A stretch of DNA of 64,000 nt from Edaphochlamys debaryana (Eukaryota > Chlorophyta > Chlorophyceae > Chlamydomonadales): assembly GCA_016858145.1 (NCBI GenBank), contig JAEHOE010000178.1, forward strand, positions 62,001-126,000, given 5' to 3'. Below, piece by piece: positions 12,301 to 25,700 of this stretch. Both the position numbers and the translations under genes were made by a program. A model generated the notes under the pieces. The model made no database searches and was not told the DNA's origin. It saw only the letters and a program-made list of their open reading frames with translations. Within the stretch, counting starts at the first letter, position 1; each line of letters begins with the position of its first letter.

Positions 12301-15300
12301 CTGGGGCAGCGGGCGCACTCAGAGTCGGGGGTCAGGTAGTGGGAGGGGGCGCAGACCGCGCACAGCGGGCCGCCGTAGCCCTCCGCGCACTGGCGCTGCA
12401 TGTACGACTGTGCGCTGTCGTACGGCACGCCGTCCAGCAGGCAGAGGCTGGCGTTGGGGCTGTTGCCCGCACCCGCGGCGGTGGTGAGGTTGGCAAGGGC
12501 GGCTGCGCCCGGGGGGGCCGAGGCGTGCCAGGCCTGCTTGCAGGCGGCGAGGGCCCCGCCCACCTCCGCATCAATGGGCTGTGCGGCCTCGATGCGGGCA
12601 GCGGCCTCCGCCAGCCAGGGGGCCAGGCCCTCGGCTGTGGGGTCACACGCATCCGGGTTGAGGCAGCGGTGCACCTGGGTGCTGCGGGGATGGGACCGGG
12701 GGGAGGGTACAGAGGCGTCAAGGCAACAACCGACATGGACCAGCGGCAAGCCGTTCTCTCTTCCTCAGGACACCGCCCCGCGTCCCATCGACCACCGTCC
12801 CCCGCACCTCATGGGGGACGACGCCCAGAAGCCTTGCCGGGGCACCACCACCGCACCCCCCGGGCAGAACGCGTTGGCGGGGCACAGCAGGCAGCCCGAC
12901 TCCGCCGCCAGCGCCGAGGCCCAGCCTCCTCCGCCTCCTCCACCTGCAGCACCGCTGTCGTTGACCGCGCTGGCGGGCGGGCGGGGCGGCTCCCGCTCCG
13001 ACCGGGGATCGCGCCACAGCGTGAACTGCTGGGGGCGGCAGGCGCGGCAGGTGCTGCCTGCGGCCTGGGCGCCCGGGTCCTCCCCCGCCCCCAGGGCCAG
13101 CTCCTCGCCCAGGCGGCAGGCGCTGAGGCTCAGGGGGAGGACCAGCGGAGGCAGCTGCGGGCACCGGTACGAGGCACACACGGAAGAATTGGGGCATTAC
13201 ACGGTCGACACACAAGTGATAGGAGTCAACAGTATCTTGTGGCGGCGATGCCCGTGTTCGTGGCGCTTTCGAGTCAGGGGCGATGTGTGTAGATGCGTGT
13301 TGAGGTGGTGGTCTAGCTGAGCACTCGGAGCCAGCTAGTAGGAGGTCAACCTCTCTGCCCTGCCTGTGACATGTGCGGGTCTGCGGTCCGCAGGGATACC
13401 GTCAGCGTGTAGCCGCTGCCGGTCCAGCCGGTCGCAATGACCGAGGACCACTCCCCCACGCCGGCCGCCAGCGCCGGCTCCTGGGGGGCGAGCTGCAGCG
13501 CCGCCCAGGCGTCGGGGCCCAGGCGCAGGCCCAGCGTCGCGGGCGCGTGCTCTGCGGGAGGGCATGCAGGGGAAAGGGGATGAAGGCGCAGGCACAGGGT
13601 TGACTGCCAAGGTTCTATGGAGGAATGGAGAACTTGAAGGTGATGAAGGCGCAGGGTTGATTGCCAAGGCCAGGCTCGCTCCGCCGTACCCACTCTCAAC
13701 AGCGCTTCATAGCCCCGCTAGGCAATCTACCTGCTACTCCCCCTGAGATGTGACCCTAGCCCTGAACGCCACTTCACGTACCTCGCACGGGCCGTCCCCA
13801 GTCGTCCACAAGCATAGCGCTCAGCCGCCCCGGAGCGCCCGGCCGCCACACGAGCGGCGCCTGGGCGGGTTCTGACACGACCCGCCCGTCCACTGTGAGC
13901 TGGAGGCGAGAGGGGGGTAGCGCCAAGATGTCGCTCAGGACCGAGCCCTCCGCCGCTCCGGCCCATGTAGGAGTTGCGCCAGAGTCCGTCCCGCAGCCCA
14001 AGAGAAGCGGCTGTCGTCGCTCTTCGCTGCTGCTGTTTCGGCCCAGGGTTCCCGGGGATGCAAGAGCCTCGCGCACAAGGGCGGCCGTGTCTGCGGCGTC
14101 GTCTTCGCCTGCTTGAGACGCGCTGCCCTGGGCAGGTGCACAGCTGATTGCAAGGGACTCGGCTCGCGGGTCGTCCATCCAGATGAGCCGCTCGCTGAGC
14201 CTGCTGGGGCCCAGGGCCGTCGAAGCCAGCTTGGCGTCCGGTAAGCCCGACTGCCTCAGCCTCACAGCGAGCAGCCAGCACTGCGCCTCCGCCGCGGCTT
14301 GCAAGGCCCGTATCGCCTCTCCACTCCCCCAGCCCTGCCCCGCAGATGCCACCTGCACCTCCGCCGCCGCCTCCCTGCTTATCCCGCCGGCCTGCTGGAT
14401 CGCTGCTGCCGCGCCGCCCGAGGAGGCCACGCACGACCGCATGTTTTGAAGGCTGGCCACTCCGGCCCCCGCCACGTCAGCAGCGCTGGCCGCCATGTCC
14501 ACTGCCGCCAGCGCCGCAGCGGTGCTGCCCAGCAGCAGCAGTGCGCCGCCGTGGCCCGAGAAACGCAGTGTAGAAGAGCTGCTGCTGAGAACCGCCCTGT
14601 TACCCGACAGGGATGTATTGGCCGCCAGGAAGAGCGTGCGGCTGCCGCTGGGGGCGGCGGAGGCGGTGATGGTGGTGGTGCCATCGCCGCCGCCGCCGTC
14701 CACAAAGCAGCCGCCGCCCGCCTCCGCTCGGTTGGCTGAGATGGTCGAGTCCTCCACAACCACGCGCGCGGCGCCCAGCGCGCAGACCGCTCCTCCGTAG
14801 CCTGCCCGGTTCTGGGTGAGCTCCGACGCACCGGTGATGCGGAGCGCCCGGCCCCCGCCGGCCACATGCACAGCACCGCCACAGCCCTCCGCCGACCCGC
14901 TGCCGCCCACGCCGTTGCCGCGCGCTGAGCTGCCGTCAAGCAGCAGCTCAAGCGGAGCTGCTGGCACGGGGCCCGAAGAAGCGAGGGACACGGCACCGCC
15001 CAAGGCCCCTGCATGGTTGGTGACAAAGACGCTGGACACGACCCGGAAGCGGCTGCTCGAGTTCCCAGCGGCGGCTCCTGCACCATCGGCCGTCGCCGCC
15101 ACCGACCCCCCGATGGCCCCTCCCGCCTGCGCTGCGACGTTGCCCTCAAAGCAGCTGCACACCACCTCTCCAGGATGGGCAGCAGGGGCGCCGCAGGCCG
15201 TGGGCATGGGCACGTCAGCCGGGCACACATTCTGTCCTACTGCCAAGTTCAGCGGCACGGCGCCGACAGTGGCACTCTTGCTGCTGCTGACAGCGGCAGG

Positions 15301-18300
15301 CGCCGCCCCTGGGTGCAGGAGGGCGTACAGGGCGCCGCCCTCGCGTGCCTCATTCCCAACGAACGCCGCCCCCGACACCGCCAGGGCGGAGGCTGTGAAG
15401 ACGGCGCCTCCCAGAGCCCCAGCCGTGTTGTGTTCTAGCCGGCTCGCCCGGATGGCCAGGGGCCCGCCCAGGCCGCCCAGGAATAGCGCTCCACCGTCCA
15501 TTCCGGCAGAGTTGTTCCGTAGCACCGAAGCCGTAACGGTGACGCTGGCGGCGGTGGCGATGGCCGCAAAGCCCCCGTCCGTCGCAGCTGCATTGTCGCT
15601 GAGGAGGCAGCCGATGAGGTCCAGCTGACCTGCAGAGTCAACCCGCACGGCCCCGCCGCCAGAGCTGTGGGCCGTGTTTGCGGTGAAGGTGGTGTTGTCC
15701 AGGACCATGCGTGCCACATGCGCCAGGCGAAACGCACCACCCTCGGTCGCCGCCGAGTTGGCTAGCACCCTGGCGCCCTGGGCAGAGACGAGGTCCGTGC
15801 TGCCTGCAACGAAGGTGGCGCCGCCGCCTCCGGCCTCAGCCCTGTTGCCCTCAAGCAGAGCGCCAGGGCCGAAGGTCAGAGCCGAGACGCTGCCGCTGAC
15901 ATAGAGCGCGCCGCCCTCGCCCCGAGCAACGTTGCCGACCAGCGAGCTGCCGTTGGCGGCAAACTGTCCTATGCTCGAGGCAAACACCGCGCCGCCGTCA
16001 GAGCCCGTGTTACCGGCGACCACACTGCCGTACAAGATGTACAGCAGGCCCACGCCGCCGGGGGCGTTCAGGAAACCGCCGGACGTGGCGGCGCCGTTGC
16101 CTCGGGCCTCGGACCCCAGGAGCTGGAGAGTCCCCAGCGCCTCAAGCACTGTGATTGCACCGCCGCTGCCCTTGCGGGCTGTGTTGCCGCTCACGCTGCT
16201 GTTGCCCGCAACGACGATGCTGTCCGTCGTACCTGCAACCCACATCGCGCCGCCCTCGCTGGCGGCGCTGTTGTTTGACAGGCTGCTGGATCCGTTGATC
16301 ACGAGGGTGCCCAGGCTGGACCCAAACCACATGGCGCCGCCGGCCCCATGCGTGGCAGCGTTGCTGCTGATGCGGCTGGACGAGGATACGGCGATGCTGC
16401 CAGCGTCGCCTTCGCAGCTGATGGCTCCTCCCCAGCGGGCGGTGTTGTTCAGGACCACGCTGCCGCCAGCCAGCGCCAGCCTGGAGATGGAGCCCTGCGC
16501 AAAAGCCACGCCACCGGTACGGTTGGCCGCATTGTGCTCCACCGTACTCCCAGCGGTCAGATCCAGATCCAGATCCGAGGCGGAGAAGACAACCCCGCCG
16601 CGCTGACCCGCTCGGTTGCGGCGGATCACGGCCGCCGAGGCCACCAGGCGCCCGCTGGACGCCAGGAACAGGGCGCCGCCGTCACCCGCTGCTGAGTTGC
16701 CCTCCATTCGGGCGCCGCTCGCCAGCTCCAGGTCCCCGTCCAGCTGGCCGCAGTGCAGCCCTCCGCCGTGCTTGCCAGCGGCGTTGCCCTCAAGCGCTGC
16801 GCCGCCGGCCATGCGCAGGCGGCAGCGGGCCGCCGAAACGGCGCCGCCGGAGCCGGGTGCCGCCAGGTTGCCCTCCATCGCCGCCGCCGAGTCCAGCGAG
16901 ACGTCTGCGGTCCCGCCACAGAAAGCGGCGCCGCCGTCTTCCCTTGCGAAGTTTCGGGACATGCGGGCCCCGCTGAGCAGGACCAGGGTAGCATTGTTGA
17001 GGGCGTGGATAGCGCCGCCTAAGCCCGTGAACGCGACGTTGTCCACAACTTGGGAACCCGACTCGACCCACATATAATTAATGCTGTCCTGGACGTACAG
17101 CACGCCCCCAGACGTCCTGGCACGATTGTAGCGCACCAGGCTATTGTTCGACAAGAGCACTGCCGAGACGTCTACTAGGGAAGCAAGCACGCCGCCATGC
17201 CCCGACAGGGCCGCGTTGCGCTCTACTACGCTTCCCGTGACCTCGAGCAACGCGACGGGGGTTCCGGGAGCAGGCAAGATGCCGCTATCTCCCCGGCTGC
17301 CGTTCACGTAGAAGCAGCCGCCCGACACAAGGGCCACGTTTGACCGCAGGGTAGCATTAGTAAGTACAACACGCTCCAGATATGATGCAAAGACAACGCC
17401 ACCTCGCGTAGCTCGGCTGTAGCTTATGGAGCTGTTTGTCAGCTCAAACGTACCGAGGCCATCCTGCACGTGCACGAAACCGCCGTCCGACGGGTGCCTG
17501 CCCCAAAACTCAAGCCCGTATCCCAACCCATCAAAGTATTCATTGACATATTCTGTAGCGTTCAGCCGTGTTGCCTTGGAGCCGTGCACCCAAAACGTTG
17601 TGAGGGAGCCCCCGATGAAGATGGGGATGCCAAGTGACCAGTGCAGTTGTACAGCATTAAATGCAACCGCACCCCGGGCCGTGCCAAGCACAGAGAGGAA
17701 TGCCCCCTTCCCTATGGTCGACGTGATCACCGCTAGCACGCGAGCGAAGTTCACGTCAACTGAAAATGCAAGTGAGCCATCGACAATGAAAGCACCGTAT
17801 CCTAGAACACGGGCTTCCGGGCTTGAGGTTATGCCGTTCGGGTCCAGTGCCAGGCCGGCCCCCGCCACCGACCCATAAGCCCCTCCCCAAGTCACATTCG
17901 TTCGCATGATGCGGCTTCGCTCAACCTCCAGAGTGCCCCTGGCGTCCTTGGCAAACTGTACGAACACGCAGCCCCACCCATGTGCGTTGTACACGTCGTG
18001 GCATTGCAGCCGACGGAAGGAGGCCCTGCGCAATCCCGACAGGTGCACCGGGCCGTGTACGACATAGCTAGGGTAGAAGTACGTCAGCACAGAGCCGTTG
18101 ACAATCGCCGAGGAAGAAGCGTCCCGCAGGAGCTCCGGCACCGATGCGCCGTCCAGGTAGCGTGGAGGGCTGCCGCTGCCACCCACACCCCGCCTCCACG
18201 CGGGCACCTGGCCGCTCAGGAGGCCGAAGGTGCAGTTGGTGAAGACCACCTCAATGCAGTTGAGGCACTGCACCAGGGGCCCGCCCGGGCCCAGCGGCAC

Positions 18301-21300
18301 CCCCATGACACTGCTGTCCAGCAGGTGCAGGCGGGCCATGTCGCGAAACGTCAGACCCAGATCGGGCGCGTCGGATGGGATCGCGGGCCGCTGCTGCTCG
18401 TCCAGCATGACGAGAGGGTACGACGGATCTCGCGGCTTCAGGTCCACGCCGGTGGCATTGAGCCGCGGCAGCAGGTCCTGCCCCACCAAGACCTCCAGCA
18501 AACTCGCATCGGCGCCGGTTCCGCCGGTCGCCCAGCACCTGAGCCGCACTTCCTTCTTGTTGAGGATAAAGACGCTGCGGTGCTCTGGGGGCTCCCGGGG
18601 TGCGGCCGGCTGCGGCTGTGGTGGCAGCGGTGGCTTGGCACCAGCAGCGGGCGTTGGGGGCAGCGCAGAGGGCCAGGCCCCCAGGTCGATGGCTCGTAGA
18701 CCGCTGCCCATGTCCTCCGGCCGCATGCCGACGGACTCCCCCGTGACTCCCGGCAGCTGGCGGCTGAGGTTGTCGCCCCAGCACAGCATCTGGCCGCCCG
18801 GCTGCGTCAGCGCACACGTGTGCCAGGAGCCAGCGGCGATGGCGACCGGACTGCGGCCCGGGCCCAGGTCCACGGAGGGCAGCGCGGCCCCCATGGTGCC
18901 CGGGCGGTCGCCGCGTGTGGCGTTGTCGCCCAGGCCCAAGCGCCCGTCGGAGTTCCTCCTGGAGGTGGGGAGGCAGGGGTCGTGTAAATCAGGCGCGAGG
19001 GCGGTTATAGAGAGCGGGAGATAAGAAAAAGCCGTGGCTTGGCAGTGCTGTAACATGGCGCTCCCTGTTTGGCCTGGGCCAAATGTCCTCTGGTGCTCCC
19101 CCACCGCATGCACCTGTGCTCCAGCGCTTACCCCCAGCACTTGACCACCATTGCCTCGGAGCCGTCAGCTGCATCCGTGGAGCACAGGGCGCATGAGTGC
19201 GCGTCGCCCAGCGATAGCGCCACTGCCCGGAGGCCCGGCCCCAGGTCCACGTCAGCAAACACGGTGCCCGGGGCGGTGGGGGACCGCAGGAGCGTATCGC
19301 CGTAGCCCAGCTGTCCGTACACGTTGGAGCCAAAGCACTTGACGCGCCCCTGTCGTACGATGACGCAGCCGTACAGGAAGTTGAGCGCCACGTCAGCAAC
19401 GTCCAACGACCCCAGGTTGAGGAGCTGGGGCTCCGTGAAGGCGCGCTGGATGGGGCTGTAACGCCAGCAGAAGAGTGAGGACGAGAAGACGCCGCACAGG
19501 AAGAGCGTGGAGCCGGCCAGGCGGGAGGCGGGGCCCAGGCGCGCCAGGGCCGCGTTGACGGGAGGGTCGGGGTCGTAAGCGCTGAAGGGGCGGGGACGGG
19601 GGCGGGGTGGCAGCGGGGCGGCACGGATGAATGGAAGTGGGGGCGGGCTCGGGAATGACAGCTCTAGGGAGGAAGAGGCGATGGTTACAACAACACACCG
19701 GGATCCCCCCGACACTCACTCTCGGCACACCACCCGGCCGCTGGGCTGCAGCAGTGCGCACAGCCCCGCCCCGTCCTCTAAGGTCAGCCGGCTCAGCGCC
19801 ACGCTGGCCACCCGCTCGCCCGGCGGCAGCCGCAGCTCGAACAGCTGCCCCTCGGCCTCGGCCCCAAAGCACTGGACGGAACCGCCAGCCAGCAGGGCAC
19901 ACGTGTTGTCGCCGCTGGCGGCCACGCCCACGGCCGCGGCGGTGAGCGGCAGCGGCCGAGGCGGGATGCCGTACGCGTTGGGGTCAGCGGCGTAGCCGAG
20001 CTGGCCGAAGCGGTTGGTCCTGCGCGGGATGAAGTGGGGTCATGGTGGGGGCCGGGCATAGAGAAGGGGGCTAGAGGAGCGGGACGTGTCAAGAGACGCC
20101 GCTGCGGCGCAAAGTTGAACGATCTAGCGGAGGCCCTGCTTACCCCCAGCACAGCACGGTTCCCGAGTCCGTCAGGGCGCAGGTGTGGAAGTGCCCGGCA
20201 GACACCGCCACTGCCACAGCCCGGGGCAGCTGCGGCGGTGGTGCCCAGGTGGAGGCGCCTGGGGGTAGACAAGGAGGGTTAGGCTGCTTGGGCCGGGGCT
20301 CGCGGGCAGCACGCTGGAACATAGCTGCTCCTGCCCCTACCCTTGCAGCAGTTAAGACCGACCCACCTGGGGAAGGCGAGGCAGGCGGCGGCCGTGCCTC
20401 CGCGCTAGGCGGCTCCGTTGGCTCTGCCACTAAGTGCGGCGGCGGCGGCAGCGGCGCCTCCCCGTCTGCGCCCTCGGGGGCGTCCGGCGGTGCCGCGAGG
20501 TCGTCCATTGGCGGCGGCAGGTGCAGCTCCCAGGACAGGGGAGGCGCCGTCACGTCGGACCACACGGTGAAGGGAGGGGGCGGCGGCGGCCGCGGCAGGT
20601 CTGCACATAAGTGGGGTGCGACGTGGGAGCCGTCGGGCGGGTTCAGCGAGGTGCTGTGTCGGCTCACAGCTGTACGGCAGTACGGCAGCAGCGCTCACCT
20701 ACGGTGACGAGCGCGACGGCGACCACGCGGGCGGTCGGCCCCTCGCCGACCGTGCGGACGGCAATGCCCGCGAGCCGCTCCTGCTGGACATCCACTCCGT
20801 AGTTGCCCGCAGACCTGTCGCAGCGCTCGCCCAGCTGCAGCCGCTGCCAGGCGCCCGACTCCTCCACCTCGAACTTCAGCCCCTGCACCTGCACCGCGCC
20901 GCCCCCGCTGTCCGCACCCCCGGCGGCGCAGCACACGGTTACGGCGAAAACGGTGGAGGTTTCGCTGAAGGAGACGTTGGCGTAGCGGGGGCGCGCCGGG
21001 CCATCGTCCAGCGGCTCGAGCGCGACTTGCTGGCTGCGCTGCTGGCCGCCGTCATAGACGGACGCAAGCGCCTCCAGCCCGGAAGCACCCAGCCGCGCCT
21101 CGAACCCTGTGGGGCGGTGAGAGGGCAGGCAGGAGGACAAAGTGGGCGATCGGCGGTGGCGGCGGGAAGAGTGCGATGGCGGCGGAATGGACGGGCTGAT
21201 GGCGAGGTACGCATGGCGCAACAGCGCAGCTGGCGCCTGCCTGCGCTTCAGCGCTCAGCTGGGCATGTACATGGCATGCATTGTCTCGTTGTTCGCACGT

Positions 21301-21598
21301 TCCACTTCTGGGCCGAAGCGGCCCCAGCGAAGCCGTGTATGACCAGCACTTGCGAGGCGCTTGTGGACGCTGGAGCGTAGCGTAAGGCGCTTCACTGCTG
21401 CTACTCCCCGCCCCCCCTGATCTCATGCCTGCAAGGCTATATTGGGACCCTAGCCTCGTCCCTCATCTCCACGACTCTTGACATGTAGGAGAAGAGGATG
21501 ATGCTGCCCCACCCTGCGCCCACGAACCTGTGAGGCGATGCTCCAGAGCCAGGCCTGTGTCCGGGACCTGCTCCGTGTAGGACTGGTCGGCATTCCCT
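9356..21598 (-). CDS. Giant RCC1-repeat / Pmp-like beta-helix / polytopic membrane protein, N-terminus unresolved
   Basis: Approximate exons from the N-terminus: 21598-21529, 21106-20699, about 20600-20364, 20263-20142, 20024-19721, 19579-19133, 18958-13782, 13551-13400, 13154-12808, 12681-12132, 11965-11697, 11558-11095, 10952-10812, 10711-10538, 10430-10340, 10228-10131, 10000-9912 and 9741-9356. The first third carries RCC1-type repeats (CALTDSGTVLCWG, CALLAGGSVQCFG, GSNVYGQLGYGD, NSDGRLGLGDN). The central exon codes Pmp-like beta-helix repeats. Then come Cys-rich modules (CLLCPANAFCPGG, CAEGYGGPLCAVCAPSHYL) and a series of hydrophobic spans such as AALVAVACAASTALILGSVW, LLLLAVLLLIGVV and GILILILNAALMAAFVALLV. 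The layout suggests a large cell-surface protein with a channel- or transporter-like membrane tail; that is inference. Splitting into two genes cannot be excluded, but junction phases checked at 19133/18958 and 11697/11558 keep frame. Exons may continue upstream to about 22650. Confidence 0.7.
13782..18958 (-). other. 5.2-kb single exon encoding a Pmp-like right-handed beta-helix repeat domain
   Basis: The exon begins after CTCCAG at 18959-18960 and ends before GTACGTG at 13781. Its frame is open throughout (about 1725 residues), in sharp contrast to the 100-500 bp exons elsewhere in the window. From about 17100 down to 14500 it encodes dozens of spaced repeats of GGAV or GGAL type alternating with N-x-A and N-x-S motifs (for example NNSAASEGGAMWV, NTARWGGAISC, NRAEAGGGCFVDG). 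This is the pattern of chlamydial polymorphic membrane protein repeats and other parallel beta-helices. The first 250 residues finish the RCC1 repeats. Many N-x-S/T sites suit a glycosylated extracellular domain. Confidence 0.85.
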
Positions 21599-22759
21599 CT
21601 GCAGCTGACCCAGGAGCCAACGTAGGGAGGGCCTGGCCGGGTGTGGGGTGGTAAGAGTGCATGCAAGGCGTCTTGTGGAAGGCAAGCCGTGGCAGGGCAC
21701 GGCACGGGCCCCAGGTCAAAGCACTGGGTCGAGGTGTGTGCCCTAACGGCGCCCCATCTGACTCCCACCCTTGCCTAGCCCATGATCGATGAAACCCTCT
21801 GCACACATCCTGGACACCCGCCTGACCGCTGTCTCTGCCGACGTGGGGCCCGTCAACCCGGACAGGCCCGCCCTACCCGTCCTCGCGCGTCCAGGCCCGG
21901 ACCAGGCGATACATATCGCGTACCTGCCCGAGGTGGGGGGACTCTCCTGTGACTGCCATCAGCAGACCGAAGCCACCCGAGCAAGAGCGCGACGGCCACG
22001 ATTGACGCTAGCGCCGTGCGTGGGGGCATGCTATGAACGCGGGCTGGACCTTGGAAGACCTACATATCGCTTTTGGGAGTGCATCAGACAGCGCAGCTAG
22101 AGAGGCATCCAGGCAGGTTGGCGGTTCAGGATTGCAGCCGCTGGTGGCTTGTTCTCCTCTGCAGGAAGCTATTGTATATATTATACAGTCGCTATGGCCT
22201 GCGAGCTGGTATAGGCATATAGCGGGCACTGTTCTGGTTCACAAGTATGGCTGGGCCCACTGCCCAGCCTGCCTCTGTTGGATGTCCCTTCGTGGTACTT
22301 GTGGTAGAATGCGCTCCCGTGTAGCTTTTTTGCACGCTATGATGGAGTGTCACCTCACCACATGCGCACGCACCCCGCCTGTACCCCCGCCTGCCCCGCG
22401 CCTGTCCCTGCGCAAGCTCGCACCCCAGACGCACTAACGTCGGCCGCACCACTCTCCAGATGGACATACCGACAGGTAGACATCACCGGTGGGGGGGACC
22501 GCGGCGCCGACCCAGGAGCGGGGTTCGTACCTGATCGCGAGAGCGGTGAGAGCTTGCTTCGTGAGTGAGGTCAGGTTTACCCGCACCGGCTCTGGCACTT
22601 GCGCCCACTCTGAATGCCCAGACTCCACAACAAATGACCGCCCACCGCGTACACAGGCTTGCGAACGATGGCAGCGACTCTTAGTCAGGACCAGTCGTGC
22701 TCGCTCCCGCAGCCCTTGCAACAGTGTATCGCCTCCTCTGACCTAGCAGACTACTCAAA
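21599..22759. other. Divergent intergenic region, possible 5' exons of the beta-helix gene
   Basis: Between the minus-strand giant gene and the plus-strand receptor kinase. On the minus strand about 22650-22530 is an open stretch (SGHSEWAQVPEPVRVNLTSL) ending at ATCAG/GTACG, which may be an earlier exon of the giant gene. If so, the two genes share a divergent promoter of only about 100-150 bp. A run of TATAT and TATAC at 22172-22190 is AT-rich against the background. No signal peptide or start for the giant gene was found. Confidence 0.35.
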
Positions 22760-25700
22760 ATGATGACAATGTGGCTCGGCGTTGCGGTATCGAGCATCCT
22801 CCTCGTTTGCCTCTCGGACGTGACCCTGGCAACTCGAGAACTCCCTCCGGGTTGCAGCTGGAAGAACAAACCAGCAAAAATAGCAACTGGCGAGGCAGGT
22901 TTTGCAATCGCTCTCGACTGGACCCTCGCGGACTGCATCGTGGACCTTGCAGCAATGTCGCTCTCGCGCGAGCCCATTCTCTGGCTACCCGAAGAGCTGC
23001 GACCTGTTATCGGCAAGGGCGATAGCTTGGCCCTGTCCGACGTCGTCCTGCGGCTGCCGCGATGCACCGCGCTGTGGGACTTGGCGGAACGAGAATGCAC
23101 TCTCCAGGTTGCGACGCACTGGCCGAGCCCGGGGCTGCAGGTGTGATCGGGCCTGGCGGGGAGTGGGGGCCGAACAAGGCTCGCGGTTTTGGGTTTGTCA
23201 CGCGCCATGTGCCGTCGTGTCGAAGGTTGGTCGGGTGTCGGCATGTCGTCCTCGGAAGGCCGCGAACACACTTTTGCCGCCCCTGCCCCTCTACCCCCCG
23301 CAGACTGGCGCTGGGTACCTGTACTATGACCGGTTAACTGGTGCCAACTCGACAGCGCAGCGTGTCAACCTGACCTGTCCACAGTCGGACTGGAGCGCTC
23401 TCCTGGAGGCGGCGGGTGGGCTGGCACCCTGCGGCACCGCCTCGGTGGGAAGCGCTGAGCAGCTGTCGACAGCGCTGCAGGTATGCGCGTGGGTGGGTGG
23501 GTAGGCGGGTACTGCGGTGGGTGGATGGGTTTGCACGAGGCGGTGCGTTGCCCTCTTACTCAGGGCCGGCTTTTGCGCATTCCCCGTACCGGGAAACGCG
23601 TTTCTCTCCACCCGGTTACCCCCCGCCCTTTGCCCCTTCACCCGCCCCACGTCCCTTGCCTCTTGCAGGTCCTCCAGCCCACGCACGCTCGCCTGATGAT
23701 TACCCTCACAGCCAACATCTCGCTCCCGGCTGCCCCCGACGCGTCCATGGCTGCGGGGCCCGGCGGCCTGCTGCCCCCCGCTCCGCCGCTCTTCCACCTC
23801 ACCCGCAACACCACCATCACGGGCACGGCGGGCCCCGCCGCCACGGAGCTGGACCTGGGCCTGCAGATCGGTGCCTTTGACCTGCTGACGGCCCGGCAGC
23901 GGGGCGAGGGGAGCCCGGTGCTGGTGCTCACAGACATGTGCCTGGCCAACATACCCCAGGTGCGTGCCATGCCCGCCCAGTGAGCGGGTGCGAAGGTGGA
24001 TGGGCGGGGGGCTACCATGAAGCGGTGTTCGGTCCGGGTGCCGCCGGCTGCTGGCGGGTCAGTTGCAGGCGTTACTTGCACAACATAACAAGTAAGGTTC
24101 GGGTGAGGGCGAGGCCACTGCCCCGCAAGGCTTTGTGAAGTCAGGCGCTTCCACGGGCGGTGTCCCGGGAGCCGTCCCACCAGGCCATGTCCCGCAGCTT
24201 TACTGGCCCAGCTCCATTCGGCTCCATCCCACTCCGCCTGCAGGGCCCTTTGGACACGTGGCCCCTAGGACTCCTGATCAGCTGGAGGGACTACGTGCTC
24301 ATGGACAGGCAGGGCGCGAGGGGTGGGGGCTCGGTGCAGCACTGATGGTGGAGTTCCTGTCTAGCGAGCTAGCTAGTGCTACGGTACTTGGCCATGCTGT
24401 CGACATGCAAGCACTTGATGGCGAGCACGTGGCCCCTGCAGGAGCGGTACGGCAGGGGTCCAGCACGTGGCCATGAGGTGCATATCTACGGGCCTAGCCG
24501 ATGCCAGGTGGGCGCACGCGCACAGGGACGACGGCCTGACTGCTGCTTGGCACCTCCTTGCTCTTGATGTCCTGATCAAACCCTTCGCCCACGGCATCTC
24601 GAGTAGGTATGTCGGCAGCTGGATCGATCGCATGCACTCCACCGACCCTGCCGTGGTGGCCAGCGCCGATTGGGTGTTCAAGACCATACGCCCCTTCGGA
24701 CCCCCGGTGGGTGTTTCTTGGCCCCCTGGTGGGTGTGAGAGGCTTGAGGGAATGCAGTGAACCCCGGTGGGTGCTTGGCACTACCGGTGGTTCGGGCGGA
24801 GTAGTGGGAGGCGGTGAAGGGGGTGAGGGATGGGGGATGCAAGGGGTGCGCGTAGGGGGCGGGAAGCAAGACGGGCATCTGTTCCAAGCTGGCGGCAAGT
24901 GCGGACAAGGGCACCTGGCAAGCGCACAGTAACCGCACCTCCTCCTTCTACTTCCGTTTCCCACCACAGATCCGCGACGATGATGGCTTCCTCACGAGCA
25001 AGAGCCAGCTGGGAGACTGCTTCATTGGCCTCAACACCAGCGGTGCGCCGTCGCTCCGCACCGTGTCACGGCCCCTGCGGTACGCCATCGGCAGCCTGCA
25101 GGTGCGACACCTTGGTGCGCCGTCGTGAACCGTATGACGAAAGGGGCTTGCAGGCCTGCAAGCCCCTTTCATTCGTCATACGCTATGTATCTGTCCTTCA
25201 CTCCAGCAGCCCCCTCGCTTGCAACGCTTGGCACGTGTGTGCGCTTGCCTTGCGTGCTTGCCTCCTCAGGACCTGGTCGGGGCGCCATTGCCGCCTGGCA
25301 ACGTGGCGCTGGCAACGAATGCGTCGGTCCTGCGCGCACTGGCTCAGGTACTGCGCCTGCCGCTGCGGCTTGAGGGACTGGGCTTTATTTTGTTGGGCAA
25401 CGAGGGCTAGCTTGACTGGACACAGGACCCCACTTTGTCACGTCGCCTTGGTGGCTTGCTGAGACTCCTGTTCTTCCTAATTGCTTGCACCACGACAGGA
25501 GCCTTGGTCAGGAGGCCCCCGCGTCATCCTCTTGCTCTGCAATATCACGCTGACACCAGACAACTGGCCCACGGTAAGGGAGCTCTATGTGGTCTATGGG
25601 CATGCGGCCGGCCGTACGTCACGCCCGCACAGGACCGACCTACCGGAATGGACATCTGCGCGGTGACGGTTGGATGCATGCCGTACCGCTGCCCCGTGCT

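Noticed and set aside
12144..13292. 382-residue plus-strand open frame
   Set aside because: Antisense to Cys-rich exons of the giant gene, which keep splice phase; no domain seen in the plus frame.
13782..18958. Recent gene transfer from Chlamydia, because of Pmp-like repeats
   Set aside because: Parallel beta-helix repeats of this type are widespread and easily converge; the gene has host-like GC, RCC1 fusion and spliceosomal introns around it.
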